A DNA stretch of 64,000 bases from NCBI RefSeq assembly GCF_036320655.1, contig NZ_CP143258.1, positions 2,170,001 through 2,234,000 of the forward strand, read 5' to 3'. Below the pieces are notes generated by a model that worked only from the letters and a program-made list of their open reading frames with translations, was not told where the DNA came from and did not search any database. Made by a program: the position numbers and the translations under genes. Every line of letters begins with the position of its first letter. Positions within the stretch are counted from its first letter, which is position 1. Shown piece after piece: positions 28,259 through 36,552 of this stretch. Origin of the DNA: Porphyromonas pogonae. Its GTDB lineage: Bacteria; Bacteroidota; Bacteroidia; Bacteroidales; Porphyromonadaceae.

Positions 28259-29632
28259 ATGACTGTATCCATTGAACATAAAAATGATGTAACGGCTCTT
28301 ATCACCGTTGCTGTTCAAAAAGCAGACTATGAAGCTGAAGTGGAAAAAACACTTCGTAATTACCGCCAGCGTGCTGACATACCCGGATTCCGCAAAGGTA
28401 ATGTACCTATGGGTATGATCAAGAAAAAGTATGGGGTAGGCATTAAGATAGAAGAGATCAATAAGGCAGTAGGCAAAGCTCTATACGACTATATCAACGA
28501 AAACAAGTTGGCCGTACTGGGTGAGCCCATGCCTCATGAAGATGGTCAGAAGGAATATGACTTCAACAAGGACGAAGACTTCGAATTTAAGTTTGATGTA
28601 GCTATCGCACCCAAAGCAGAGATAGCTCTCGGCAAAGAAGACAAAGTGCCTTATTTCAACATTGAGCCTACAGAGGAAATGGTTTCTTCTCAAATAGAAT
28701 CTATGCTAAACAGCTACGGCAAGTCTGAAGAAGCTGATACTGTAGAAGAAAATGACATCGTAAAGGGTATACTTACAGAACTCGAAAACGGTGAAATCAA
28801 AGACGGCGGTATCCAGAAAGAGGATGCTATGTTACTACCCAAATATATCAAAGCAGAAGAGGAAAAAGCACTGTTTATCGGAGCTAAGAAAAACAGCGTG
28901 ATTACCTTCAACCCCTTTGTAGCATATGATGGTAACGAGTATGAACTAAGCTCTTTCTTGGGCATAGACAGAAAGCAAGTAGCCAACTATAAAGACAAAG
29001 AATTTACTTTTGAGATCACATCGATATCTCGCCACACACCTGCTGACATTGATGAGGAGTTCTTCAAGTTGGCTTTCGGTGAACAAAGCGAAGTAAGAGA
29101 CGAAGCCGGATTGCGTGCCAAAATAACCGAAGGCTTCCAAGAGCAATTCAATAATGAGAGTGACTACAAATTCCTACTTGATCTTCGTCAGATAATGATG
29201 GAAAAAGCAGGTAAACTGGAATTCCCAGACGAATTGCTCAAACGCTGGCTTAAGGTGAGCAACCCTGAGCGTACTCAGGAGCAGCTTGATGAGGAATATC
29301 CTAAAATGATAGAAGATCTTACTTACCACATGCTCAAGGATAAACTCGTTGAGAAAAACAACATTGAAGTAAGTGAAGAAGAAGTTAAGAACTTCGCTAT
29401 CATCGTTGCTAAAAGCCAATTTGCCCAGTACGGTATGAGCTCTGTTCCTGATGAAGTATTGGCCAACTATGCCAAATCTCTTTTGGAAAAAGAAGATAGC
29501 CGTCGCAACTTTACCAACCGTGTTGTAGAGAACAAACTTGCAGCTGTAATAAAAGGACAAGTAACACTTGATGAAAAGACGGTATCACCTGACGAATTCT
29601 CAAAAATGATTCAGGAACAAGAACAAGCTTAG
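28259..29632 (+). CDS. tig: Trigger factor (ribosome-associated chaperone)
   Basis: A 457-aa protein. The ribosome-binding signature IPGFRKGNVPMGMIKKKYG lies at about residues 41-59. The middle region is the FKBP-type domain, which is divergent in Bacteroidota and probably a weak prolyl isomerase. The C-terminal part forms the helical chaperone arms (EFPDELLKRWL, SEEEVKNFA). It binds nascent chains at the exit tunnel. It has its own promoter upstream and a strong terminator 30 bp downstream, so it is a single-gene unit. Confidence 0.93.
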   Translation: MTVSIEHKNDVTALITVAVQKADYEAEVEKTLRNYRQRADIPGFRKGNVPMGMIKKKYGVGIKIEEINKAVGKALYDYINENKLAVLGEPMPHEDGQKEYDFNKDEDFEFKFDVAIAPKAEIALGKEDKVPYFNIEPTEEMVSSQIESMLNSYGKSEEADTVEENDIVKGILTELENGEIKDGGIQKEDAMLLPKYIKAEEEKALFIGAKKNSVITFNPFVAYDGNEYELSSFLGIDRKQVANYKDKEFTFEITSISRHTPADIDEEFFKLAFGEQSEVRDEAGLRAKITEGFQEQFNNESDYKFLLDLRQIMMEKAGKLEFPDELLKRWLKVSNPERTQEQLDEEYPKMIEDLTYHMLKDKLVEKNNIEVSEEEVKNFAIIVAKSQFAQYGMSSVPDEVLANYAKSLLEKEDSRRNFTNRVVENKLAAVIKGQVTLDEKTVSPDEFSKMIQEQEQA

Positions 29633-29661
29633 TATTTCTCAACTAAAGATATCTTTTTGAT

Positions 29662-29707
29662 GAGCGGAGTGTTGAAGAACAAAAACTTCAACACTCCGCT
29701 CTCTTTT
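29662..29707 (+). terminator. Terminator of tig
   Basis: GAGCGGAGTGTTGAAG (29662-29677) and CTTCAACACTCCGCTC (29686-29701) form a perfect 16-bp stem followed by TCTTTTTT. Confidence 0.92.
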
Positions 29708-29879
29708 TTCCCGGAAAATATATAATAACCAATGACGCTATTGTTACAACCAACCCAGACTATTCGCTCCCATACCCCCCTCCTTCACCATAATAACCGG
29801 TTGATAAAAGAACTTATACATCCATAACCCGATACTTCCATACCGCTAGATCACTAAACATAAAGAGCACACCCCTTAT

Positions 29880-30066
29880 GAGACTGTTCCAAAAGTCAAC
29901 AGTCTCGTGGATTTTGGAGGCAAAGCCGACAAAAGACTCTTTGACCGGGCAGAGAAGGTAAAGTGCAAGGCGCTAAGAGTGAGTGCACAGGGAGTTTACT
30001 TCAGGTAAATGACCAAGCGCGAATCTCGCAAGCAACGAAGCAATTGGCCTGCTATGCAACGGTCTC
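29880..30066. mobile_element. 187-bp MITE-like element with 5-bp target duplication
   Basis: The ends GAGACTGTTCCA and TGCAACGGTCTC are imperfect inverted repeats (10 of 12). CTTAT stands directly outside both ends (29875-29879 and 30067-30071), as expected for a target-site duplication. The left end also folds on itself: GAGACTGTT at 29880 pairs with AACAGTCTC at 29898. It holds no reading frame of note, so it would depend on a transposase elsewhere. The flanking stretch 29708-29874 shows no gene. Confidence 0.7.
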
Positions 30067-30194
30067 CTTATACATTTTTTAACAATCCCCTATTGACAAG
30101 GCGGCGGGATGGATCGTATATTTGTAATGCAACTGCGCATTATATTTTCATCACAAAAGTTTATTAATTATTCAACCTTTATAGTTTACATATT

Positions 30195-30371
30195 ATGCTC
30201 TTTACACATACAAAAATCAATGATTACGCATACCATAATGTAGGATATAGCTACCTCATTTCCTCCTACGGGAATAGCAATAAATCTCCCCTGTTCGATT
30301 ACAAGTATAAGCTCATGCTCCACTCCAGCATCAAGTACAATGTATATTGCCATGAAATAGAAATGTCTTGA
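30195..30371 (+). CDS. Possible 58-aa protein, unknown
   Basis: An ATG-to-TGA frame rich in Tyr, Asn and Ser (MLFTHTKINDYAYHNVGYSY at the start, ending CHEIEMS). I recognise no family. It follows the MITE-like element and precedes a terminator at 30541, which slightly supports transcription. It may equally be a chance frame in a degenerate region. Confidence 0.25.
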   Translation: MLFTHTKINDYAYHNVGYSYLISSYGNSNKSPLFDYKYKLMLHSSIKYNVYCHEIEMS

Positions 30372-30540
30372 TGGAGGTTTTATTTACTTAGCTTTTGTAA
30401 GGCAAAAACACAATGTAGATATCTAAGCAAGAATGAAATATCACCTATCTTAATCTCAATAAAGGTTTGTTATGATCACCACCCCGCATTGATCACAGGT
30501 GCCACATCCTATTTGATATACATCATCTACACTTTGCACA

Positions 30541-30590
30541 AAAACGAATGGCTCCGGAAGCGACTTTGCTTTCTGAGCCATTCGTTTTTT
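30541..30590 (+). terminator. Rho-independent terminator
   Basis: AAAACGAATGGCTC (30541-30554) pairs with GAGCCATTCGTTTT (30575-30588) and is followed by T residues. Which gene it serves is unclear; the nearest is the small frame at 30195. Confidence 0.7.
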
Positions 30591-30655
30591 ACCTGATATC
30601 TATAAATTATAGCTCTCTATTTTAGTTAAAACACGATGCTATTTTAGTTAAGATA

Positions 30656-31732
30656 ACGTGAGTTCGATATAAGGGATAATAGGAATAATAGAGTTTAGAA
30701 AGTGTTGTAAATCAGTGTAATTTCTTATGTATTTCATTGCAAAAGTGGTGAATTATTTGTATCTTAGTAGTTGATAATCAATAAGATATAAACAAACAAA
30801 ACACCACTTTATGAAAACAAATATAGTTGAAATTTTCTGTCTTACCGATGATTTTTCCAAACTTTTCGATACCTTGATTCAGCAAAGAACCCTTTGCGAA
30901 GGAAACAAAAAGCGAAGAAATCGCAAGTTTAGGATGTCCGATGCTGAAATCATGACTATTCTGATTCTTTTCCATCATTCGAGGTATCGCGATTTTAAGT
31001 CCTTTTATCTTCAATATATTACGCAACAATGTCATTCGGATTTTCCTTCGTTGGTCTCTTACAATCGTTTTGTGGAATTACAAAGCAAGGTGGCATTCAA
31101 ACTAATTTCATTTCTCAATATGTGTTGTTTGGGCGAATGCACCGGTATCTCATTCATTGATTCCACACCTTTACGCACCTGCCATATCAAGCGGGCACAC
31201 GGGCATAAGACCATGAAAGGATGGGCCCAAAAGGGCAAATGCAGTATGGGATGGTTCTATGGTTTCAAACTGCATATTGTGATTAACGACCGGGGTGAAA
31301 TCATTCAATATCAAATCACACCGGGGAATACGGATGACCGTGCTCCACTTAAAGGCGGAACCTTCACGAAGAAACTATTCGGCAAACTTGTTGGCGACAG
31401 AGGATACATCTCACAAAGTCTTTTCGATAAGCTCTTCATTGACGACATACACATGATTACGAAGATAAAGAAAAACATGAAAAACACACTGATGAGCCTG
31501 TATGATAGGATATTACTCAGAAAAAGAGCACTTGTGGAAACCGTTAATGACCTACTCAAAAACGTTTGTCAAATAGAGCATACACGACATAGAAGCGTCA
31601 ATAATTTCGCCATTAATTTGATTGCCGGCATAATTGCCTACAATCTGCTACCCAAAAAGCCGGAATTAAACCTAGAAATCATACACAATCCATCAACCCT
31701 CTTAGTACACCACGCTTAGACCGAACTCACGT
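30656..31732 (+). mobile_element. IS982-family insertion sequence, 1077 bp, complete
   Basis: Terminal inverted repeats start ACGTGAGTTCG at both ends (11 perfect, 17 of 20 overall). TAAGATA flanks both sides (30649-30655 and 31733-31739) as a 7-bp target duplication. A single intact transposase gene occupies 30811-31719. Perfect target duplications suggest a fairly recent insertion. Confidence 0.9.
30811..31719 (+). CDS. IS982-family transposase
   Basis: A 302-aa DDE transposase. Likely catalytic residues are Asp in FIDSTPLRTC, Asp in GDRGYIS and Glu in VETVNDLL. The KRAHGHKTMKGWAQKGKCSMGWFYGFKLH stretch following the first Asp is typical of the IS982 family, including IS195 of Porphyromonas gingivalis. 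The frame is intact from the ATG to the stop 13 bp before the right terminal repeat, so the element may still be mobile. Confidence 0.93.
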   Translation: MKTNIVEIFCLTDDFSKLFDTLIQQRTLCEGNKKRRNRKFRMSDAEIMTILILFHHSRYRDFKSFYLQYITQQCHSDFPSLVSYNRFVELQSKVAFKLISFLNMCCLGECTGISFIDSTPLRTCHIKRAHGHKTMKGWAQKGKCSMGWFYGFKLHIVINDRGEIIQYQITPGNTDDRAPLKGGTFTKKLFGKLVGDRGYISQSLFDKLFIDDIHMITKIKKNMKNTLMSLYDRILLRKRALVETVNDLLKNVCQIEHTRHRSVNNFAINLIAGIIAYNLLPKKPELNLEIIHNPSTLLVHHA

Positions 31733-31806
31733 TAAGATACAGTAGTATTACAGTTAAACTGTTTCAGTACTTTAACTAAAACACAGAAACATTTTAGTTA
31801 AAATAC

Positions 31807-32284
31807 AACAGCAAGAGAAAAACGGTAAATACCAACTAAGATTTTACAAGAAAATTCCCTATGAAAGCAACAAGATTATTATCATGCTTGTAATTACTTA
31901 TATATTAGATAAAGTACACCCTCAATTAGAAAAATCAGAGAAGTTACAACACTATCAAAATAGTTAAAAAACAACAAAAAACATGATTGTATCATAAAAA
32001 ACACCCATAAAAATAATGACTATCATGTAAATACATCCCCTTTTGACTATGCACAAAATAACAATACAAGACAAGCCGCAATATTAGATAACAGGTTATG
32101 ATTTACACCTTTGCATGACTTTATGAAAATATAGGAAACGTCTATATTATTAAATGAGAGAAATGGGTATCGGCTTGAATAAAGATCCAATTTAATATTA
32201 TAAAATAGCGGTTATAAATAATCAATGTACTAACTTTGAAAAACTTAAACATGCAAATAATTGTTAGATAAATAGAGTAAAAAC
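31807..32284. other. Non-coding AT-rich region with a probable promoter
   Basis: No gene is visible. TAACTTTG at 32231-32238 fits a -7 box for the gene starting at 32285, but no matching TTTG stands 20 nt upstream. Confidence 0.5.
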
Positions 32285-32731
32285 ATGCAAAAGAAAATAT
32301 ACCCGTGTAAGGGCTTCGAAAAAGGCAGTAAAATACCTAACCTCTTTATTGCACTACTTATTGTGAGTGTAATATTTATAATAGCGACTCCTATTATTTA
32401 TGCACAAAGCAATATGGTCAATGAAAGCCCTGTCAGAGGATGGATATACACAATGATTTGGGTGGTATTGATCATCTCTTTACTGATGAAACCCGCAAAA
32501 CTGATTATTGATCTTGAAAAGAAACAAATAACAGGAATGCGCTTCCTAAACCTCTTTCCCCCAACTCGACTAAGTTTTGAACACATACTGAAAGCAGAGT
32601 TATGGCCAGGTAGCAAAAACTATGTAGCCATACATACAACTAACGGAAGAAAAGATATTATGGTGGCCGATGCTGCCAATTTTGTAAATGACCTGAACCG
32701 CGCTATTACAGCCGGTAAAAATGAAGATTGA
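32285..32731 (+). CDS. Small membrane protein with PH-like cytoplasmic tail, unknown
   Basis: A 148-aa protein with two membrane helices (about residues 18-40 and 55-73) and a beta-rich C-terminal part (KLIIDLEKKQITGMRFLNLFPPTRLSF, YVAIHTTNGRKDIMV), like bacterial PH-domain membrane proteins. No enzyme motif is seen. Its stop lies 4 bp before the favoured start of the ComB-family gene, so the two form an operon. The function is unknown. Confidence 0.7.
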   Translation: MQKKIYPCKGFEKGSKIPNLFIALLIVSVIFIIATPIIYAQSNMVNESPVRGWIYTMIWVVLIISLLMKPAKLIIDLEKKQITGMRFLNLFPPTRLSFEHILKAELWPGSKNYVAIHTTNGRKDIMVADAANFVNDLNRAITAGKNED

Positions 32732-32735
32732 AAGT

Positions 32736-33479
32736 ATGATAAAAGTAGCACTTTGTCCAAGCCCCGAGCTATACCCCATCTACCATAATCCCAATGCCAC
32801 AGTGATAGTAGTAGACGTGTTTCGTGCCAGTACGTCTATTGTAACGGCTCTGCATCATGGTGCAGATGCCATACTCCCGGTAAAGGACACACAGGAGGCG
32901 CAAAACTTGGGTAAAAAAATGGGATATGGCATAGCTGCGGAACGCAATGTAAAGAAGTGTGATTTTGCAGAGTTTGGTAATGACCCATTTGAGTTTACTG
33001 CTGAGAGAGTAAAAGGACGCAAAATAGTATTTTCGACCACCAATGGCACACGAGCAGTAAGAACTGTGGAACGCTTAGGTGTCAAAAACATACTCATAGG
33101 AGCCTTGATCAACTTATGTGCTACGGCGCGTTTTTGTGAAGAAAAGGGCATCAAAGACATTGTGGTATTGGCTGCCGGCTGGAATGGAAAAATGTCAATC
33201 GAAGATTGCCTATACGCCGGAGCGTTGTCTACTTACTTCGAAGCTCATCAGTCCGGCACCTGCGAAGGTGACGCTGCCACTGTGATGCACGACTTATGGA
33301 AAAGCAAGTGCTCGTCTCTACAGGGAAGACTAAGCTATGTACGCAAAAGCGAACATTACAAAAGACTTGTAGACAATCATCTTGAAAATAGTGTGGAGTA
33401 CTGCCTGCAAACAGAGGGAGCCGACTGTGTGGCCAAAGTAGAGATAATAGATGGTCAACCATGGATCAAAAAATATTGA
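32736..33479 (+). CDS. comB: 2-phosphosulfolactate phosphatase family protein (ComB)
   Basis: A 247-aa protein from ATG 32736, the start that fits the family (IKVALCPSPELYP); an ATG 15 bp upstream is also in frame. Motifs VIVVDVFRASTSIVTAL, GNDPFEF, STTNGTRAV and AAGWNGKMSIEDCLYAGAL are those of ComB, which removes phosphate from 2-phosphosulfolactate in coenzyme M synthesis. Bacteroidota do not make coenzyme M, so the substrate here may be another phosphorylated 2-hydroxy acid. Family assignment is firm; the role is not. Confidence 0.85.
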   Translation: MIKVALCPSPELYPIYHNPNATVIVVDVFRASTSIVTALHHGADAILPVKDTQEAQNLGKKMGYGIAAERNVKKCDFAEFGNDPFEFTAERVKGRKIVFSTTNGTRAVRTVERLGVKNILIGALINLCATARFCEEKGIKDIVVLAAGWNGKMSIEDCLYAGALSTYFEAHQSGTCEGDAATVMHDLWKSKCSSLQGRLSYVRKSEHYKRLVDNHLENSVEYCLQTEGADCVAKVEIIDGQPWIKKY

Positions 33480-33490
33480 ATTATTTTTAT

Positions 33491-33498
33491 TATCTTTG
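33491..33498 (+). promoter_or_regulatory. -7 box upstream of rplY
   Basis: TATCTTTG fits TAnnTTTG and lies 105 bp before the rplY start. No clear -33 TTTG is present. Confidence 0.5.
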
Positions 33499-33602
33499 TG
33501 GCGTTTTTATATGGACTATTCACCTATAACAGGTTATCTGTAGTGTGATGGGAGATTAGGAAACACTAATTTTGAGTAACACAATTAAAAAAATCAATTC
33601 AG

Positions 33603-34175
33603 ATGAAATCATTTTCATTAGAAGGATCATTGAGAAATGACCTTGGAAAAAAGGCTTCAAAGACTCTGCGTAAAGAAGATTTGATCCCGGCCGTAATTTA
33701 CGGAGGAGAAAACAACACCAACTTCGTGGTATCACAAGACAACGTACGTAAGCTTGTTTACTCTCCGGAAATCTTCCATATCGATCTTACAATCGACGGC
33801 AAAGCTACTAAAGCTATTTTGAAAGATATGCAGTTTCACCCTGTTACAGACGAAATCATGCACATTGACTTCCTTGAAATATCAGAAGACAAACCTATCG
33901 TGATGGAAGTTCCTGTAGTGCTTGAAGGCCATGCCGAAGGTGTTAAAGCCGGTGGTAAGCTTAGCCTTGAGATGCGTAAACTCAAAGTAAAAGCTCCTTA
34001 TACTCAAATACCCGAGCAACTTCAGATCAATGTATCACACCTAGGTCTAGGAAAGACTATCCAAGTGGGTGCTTTGAGCTTCGATGGTCTTGAGATCGTA
34101 AACGCTAAGAACGCAGTAGTATGTGCCGTGAAGTTGACTCGTGCTGCTCGTGGTGCTATGGCAAAAGGAAAATAA
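33603..34175 (+). CDS. rplY: 50S ribosomal protein L25 (CTC/general stress form)
   Basis: A 190-aa protein of the two-domain bL25 (CTC) type: the N-terminal 5S rRNA-binding domain (LEGSLRNDLGKKASKTLRKEDLIPAVIYGG) and a C-terminal TL5-type beta domain (VPVVLEGHAEGVKAGGKL). It binds 5S rRNA in the large subunit. A terminator follows at 34217. The order rplY-pth is common in this order of bacteria, but here each gene has its own promoter element. Confidence 0.93.
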   Translation: MKSFSLEGSLRNDLGKKASKTLRKEDLIPAVIYGGENNTNFVVSQDNVRKLVYSPEIFHIDLTIDGKATKAILKDMQFHPVTDEIMHIDFLEISEDKPIVMEVPVVLEGHAEGVKAGGKLSLEMRKLKVKAPYTQIPEQLQINVSHLGLGKTIQVGALSFDGLEIVNAKNAVVCAVKLTRAARGAMAKGK

Positions 34176-34216
34176 TAGGATTTCTACAGAATAACTATTA
34201 TTTCAAAAATAATATA

Positions 34217-34255
34217 AAGGCTTGCTCCTTCCTTGGGGAGCAAGCCTTGCTTTTT
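34217..34255 (+). terminator. Terminator of rplY
   Basis: AAGGCTTGCTCC (34217-34228) pairs with GGAGCAAGCCTT (34237-34248), followed by GCTTTTT. Confidence 0.9.
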
Positions 34256-34315
34256 GGGATGTAATATAGAGCCTAAAGGCTTGTTTGTATCGATGGTATG
34301 GAGCAACATAGAGTC

Positions 34316-34347
34316 TTTGTAAAGAGATGGCAAATTGACTATCTTTG
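34316..34347 (+). promoter_or_regulatory. Bacteroidetes-type promoter of pth
   Basis: TTTG (34316-34319), 20 nt, TATCTTTG (34340-34347). The predicted transcript would start about 20 nt before the pth ATG, which rules out any start codon before about 34355. Confidence 0.8.
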
Positions 34348-34374
34348 CACAGATCAAAAACAATGATAACTAAT

Positions 34375-34932
34375 ATGAAATACTTGATAGTAGGACTCGG
34401 TAACATAGGAGAAGAATACCGTGGCACACGGCACAATATCGGATTCAGAATGGCTAATGCACTGGCTCGTAAAATGAATATAGATTTCAAAGAAGACAGA
34501 TATGGAGCCATAGCCAGAGGAAGAGTAAAGAATGCTGAATTAGTGATATTGAAACCCTCTACTTACATGAATCTCAGCGGACAGGCTGTAAGATATTGGA
34601 TGGGTAAAGAAAATATTCCCATTGATCGCATATTGGTATTGGTGGATGATTTGGCACTGCCCTTCGGCACTATAAGACTCAAAGGAAAAGGTAGTGATGC
34701 CGGACATAACGGGCTCAAAAACATAGCCCAACTCACCGGAACTACATCTTATCCACGACTGAGGTTTGGGATAGGTAATGACTTTCCCCAAGGCGGACAA
34801 ATAGACTATGTATTAGGATTTTTCAATGACGAGCAAGAACAAAGTATTGACGACCTTACCGCTCAGTCTGCCAATATTATAGAAAGCTTCTGCCTGCAAG
34901 GGATAGAGCGTACCATGAACCTGTATAACTAA
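34375..34932 (+). CDS. pth: Peptidyl-tRNA hydrolase
   Basis: A 185-aa protein beginning [24 protein letters not shown], which contains the conserved Asn and catalytic His of Pth; [33 protein letters not shown] and GHNGLKNI follow as expected. It frees tRNA from dropped-off peptidyl-tRNA. An ATG at 34363 would add four residues; further upstream starts are excluded by the promoter position. The usual S4-domain gene is not found downstream, where an insertion sequence now lies. Confidence 0.94.
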   Translation: MKYLIVGLGNIGEEYRGTRHNIGFRMANALARKMNIDFKEDRYGAIARGRVKNAELVILKPSTYMNLSGQAVRYWMGKENIPIDRILVLVDDLALPFGTIRLKGKGSDAGHNGLKNIAQLTGTTSYPRLRFGIGNDFPQGGQIDYVLGFFNDEQEQSIDDLTAQSANIIESFCLQGIERTMNLYN

Positions 34933-35050
34933 AAGTGTCAAAAGCAATAAAAGAGAAAAAGGCCAATAGCTTCTCAAAAGAAGTAACTTGGTACTACTAG
35001 CCCACATCTATAGAATCGGAGTTGTTCAATAACAACTTCTATGTAAATCT

Positions 35051-35080
35051 AACCCCGAAAGTTGTGTAACTTTCGGGGTT
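35051..35080 (+). terminator. Hairpin after pth
   Basis: AACCCCGAAAGTT (35051-35063) and AACTTTCGGGGTT (35068-35080) form a perfect 13-bp stem with loop GTGT. The following sequence is only weakly T-rich. Confidence 0.75.
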
Positions 35081-35096
35081 AGATTTATGATAGTTA

Positions 35097-36526
35097 GTCG
35101 TCCCTTAAAAAGCACATTTCAGCGCAATCCTCTCCATTGGGAGTGTTTCGCTGATTTTGTTTATTAGGTACAAAAGAAGCTTCATGGCTCTTTTGAAGTT
35201 ATATGCCGCTGCAGCTAACATTACATTGATAGCATCCCCGAAGAGCCCTTTGTAAAAGTTACGTCCCAAGCGATAATCTGATTTTAAATGTCCGATAGTT
35301 GGTTCTATTCCTGCACGCTTGCAGAAAAGTCGATGCTTCTTTTTACGTTGATAATAACTGTCTTTAGCTTTTGGAGTGTCAGGAATCAATATCTGCGTAC
35401 CGTTTATTTCTTTTTTTCCACGGTAACCTCTATCTCCGGCCAGTTTCTTAATCCTTTCTCCCGTGAGTCTCTTCACCTGATCGAGGCTTTGCTCTATGGT
35501 ATGTCCGTCGTACTCATTACGGAAAGAAGAGGCTCCCAAAATCACTCCCGTCATGGAGCGTATAATCGAGACTTTGTTTCCAAACTCATATTTTTTGTGC
35601 TCCTTACCTTTACTGATGCATTGAACATCCGGTTCATGAAGAGAATAAATCTTTTGAGTGGAATTACGCCGTTGCGAAAGAATCCTTTCAAAGAGGGAAA
35701 TGAGTTTGTCGTACTCCCTGTTACTACCTAGGTTTCGTTTAAGTTCCCGAACCAAACGTCCCGCTATTGTTCGTAACCGTTTATCCGCTTTAAGAGCTTT
35801 CTTACGGTTCTTGGGATGGTTGCGAAAACGTTGATCCCGATAAATTCTTTTCAATACGAAAGTATAGCTTTGACGAATGGGTAGATTGAGAGCCCTTGCG
35901 ATTTTGAGAACCTTGCCTACTATCTTCTTATGCAACTTGGCATCTGTAGGATAGGTCACATTCTTTTCCTGCACGGTGGAGTCTATAAAAGCGGTATCGT
36001 GGTGATCCTTATCATTTTTGTCATCATTCACACGAATACTTTCTGCAAGAATAAGCTCTATCCCTCTTTCGCCGATACGTTTGCGGAAGTGAACCAGTTC
36101 CGAGGCATTGCAGGGAAAGGAAGGTGTAAACTCCTGCATGCCACAAAAATATTGAAAATAAGCGTTCTCACTCCATTGTTCTACAACAGATTCATCTGAA
36201 ATATTGCGCAAATGCTTGAGAATTAAAAGACCACACATTAAACGAATAGGCTTACCTGGACGACCATTGTCAGGGCAATACAAGGAAGAAAAAGCCTCTT
36301 CGAACCTTTTCCAATCGATTTTATGGGAAAGTTTATACAGAGGATGTTGCTGGTTGAGCAAATCGTCCAGCGAAGAGAACAGAGATTGAACTGTTTGAGT
36401 AGGGCGTATCATAAAAAAATCTGCAAGTTTCTATATCCAAAGATACAAAAACTTGCAGATTTATCAAAGAATAGAAGAGTGCAATTTGCTGTATATCAGA
36501 AAATAAACACGATTTTAAGGGGCGAC
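35097..36526 (-). mobile_element. IS5-type insertion sequence, 1430 bp, complete
   Basis: The ends GTCGTCCCTTAAAA and TTTTAAGGGGCGAC are 14-bp inverted repeats with one mismatch. TAGTTA flanks both ends (35091-35096 and 36527-36532), a probable 6-bp target duplication. The element separates pth from mltD without breaking a gene. Confidence 0.82.
35105..36412 (-). CDS. IS5-type DDE transposase
   Basis: A 435-aa transposase with an N-terminal DUF772-like domain (PLYKLSHKIDWKRFEEAFSS, RPGKPIRLMCGLLILKHL) and a DDE core: Asp in AFIDSTVQ, Asp in AGDRGYRGK and Glu in IEPTIGHLKSDYRLGRNF. The frame is intact and ends 8 bp inside the left terminal repeat side of the element. The middle (KALKADKRLRTIAGRLVREL) is a long basic helical insert. 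The family label between IS5 groups is not certain. Confidence 0.9.
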   Translation of the reverse strand: MIRPTQTVQSLFSSLDDLLNQQHPLYKLSHKIDWKRFEEAFSSLYCPDNGRPGKPIRLMCGLLILKHLRNISDESVVEQWSENAYFQYFCGMQEFTPSFPCNASELVHFRKRIGERGIELILAESIRVNDDKNDKDHHDTAFIDSTVQEKNVTYPTDAKLHKKIVGKVLKIARALNLPIRQSYTFVLKRIYRDQRFRNHPKNRKKALKADKRLRTIAGRLVRELKRNLGSNREYDKLISLFERILSQRRNSTQKIYSLHEPDVQCISKGKEHKKYEFGNKVSIIRSMTGVILGASSFRNEYDGHTIEQSLDQVKRLTGERIKKLAGDRGYRGKKEINGTQILIPDTPKAKDSYYQRKKKHRLFCKRAGIEPTIGHLKSDYRLGRNFYKGLFGDAINVMLAAAAYNFKRAMKLLLYLINKISETLPMERIALKCAF

Positions 36527-36552
36527 TAGTTAGAGGAAATGAACTGTAACTT

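Larger units (their letters stand above)
30618..31806. repeat. 22-bp-period array 3, split by an IS982-family element
   Basis: TAGTTA cores lie at 30623 and 30645; then the insertion sequence with its duplicated target; then CAGTTA at 31751, TAACTA at 31773 and TAGTTA at 31795. If the insertion and one copy of the 7-bp duplication are removed, all five cores fall at exact 22-bp steps. The cores carry T- and A-rich flanks (ATTTTAGTTAAAA). This is a variant of arrays 1 and 2 in a different gene context. Confidence 0.85.

Noticed and set aside
30195-30655. Region after the MITE-like element as a pseudogene
   Set aside because: Translations in all frames gave no recognisable protein fragments; only a weak 58-aa frame is listed.
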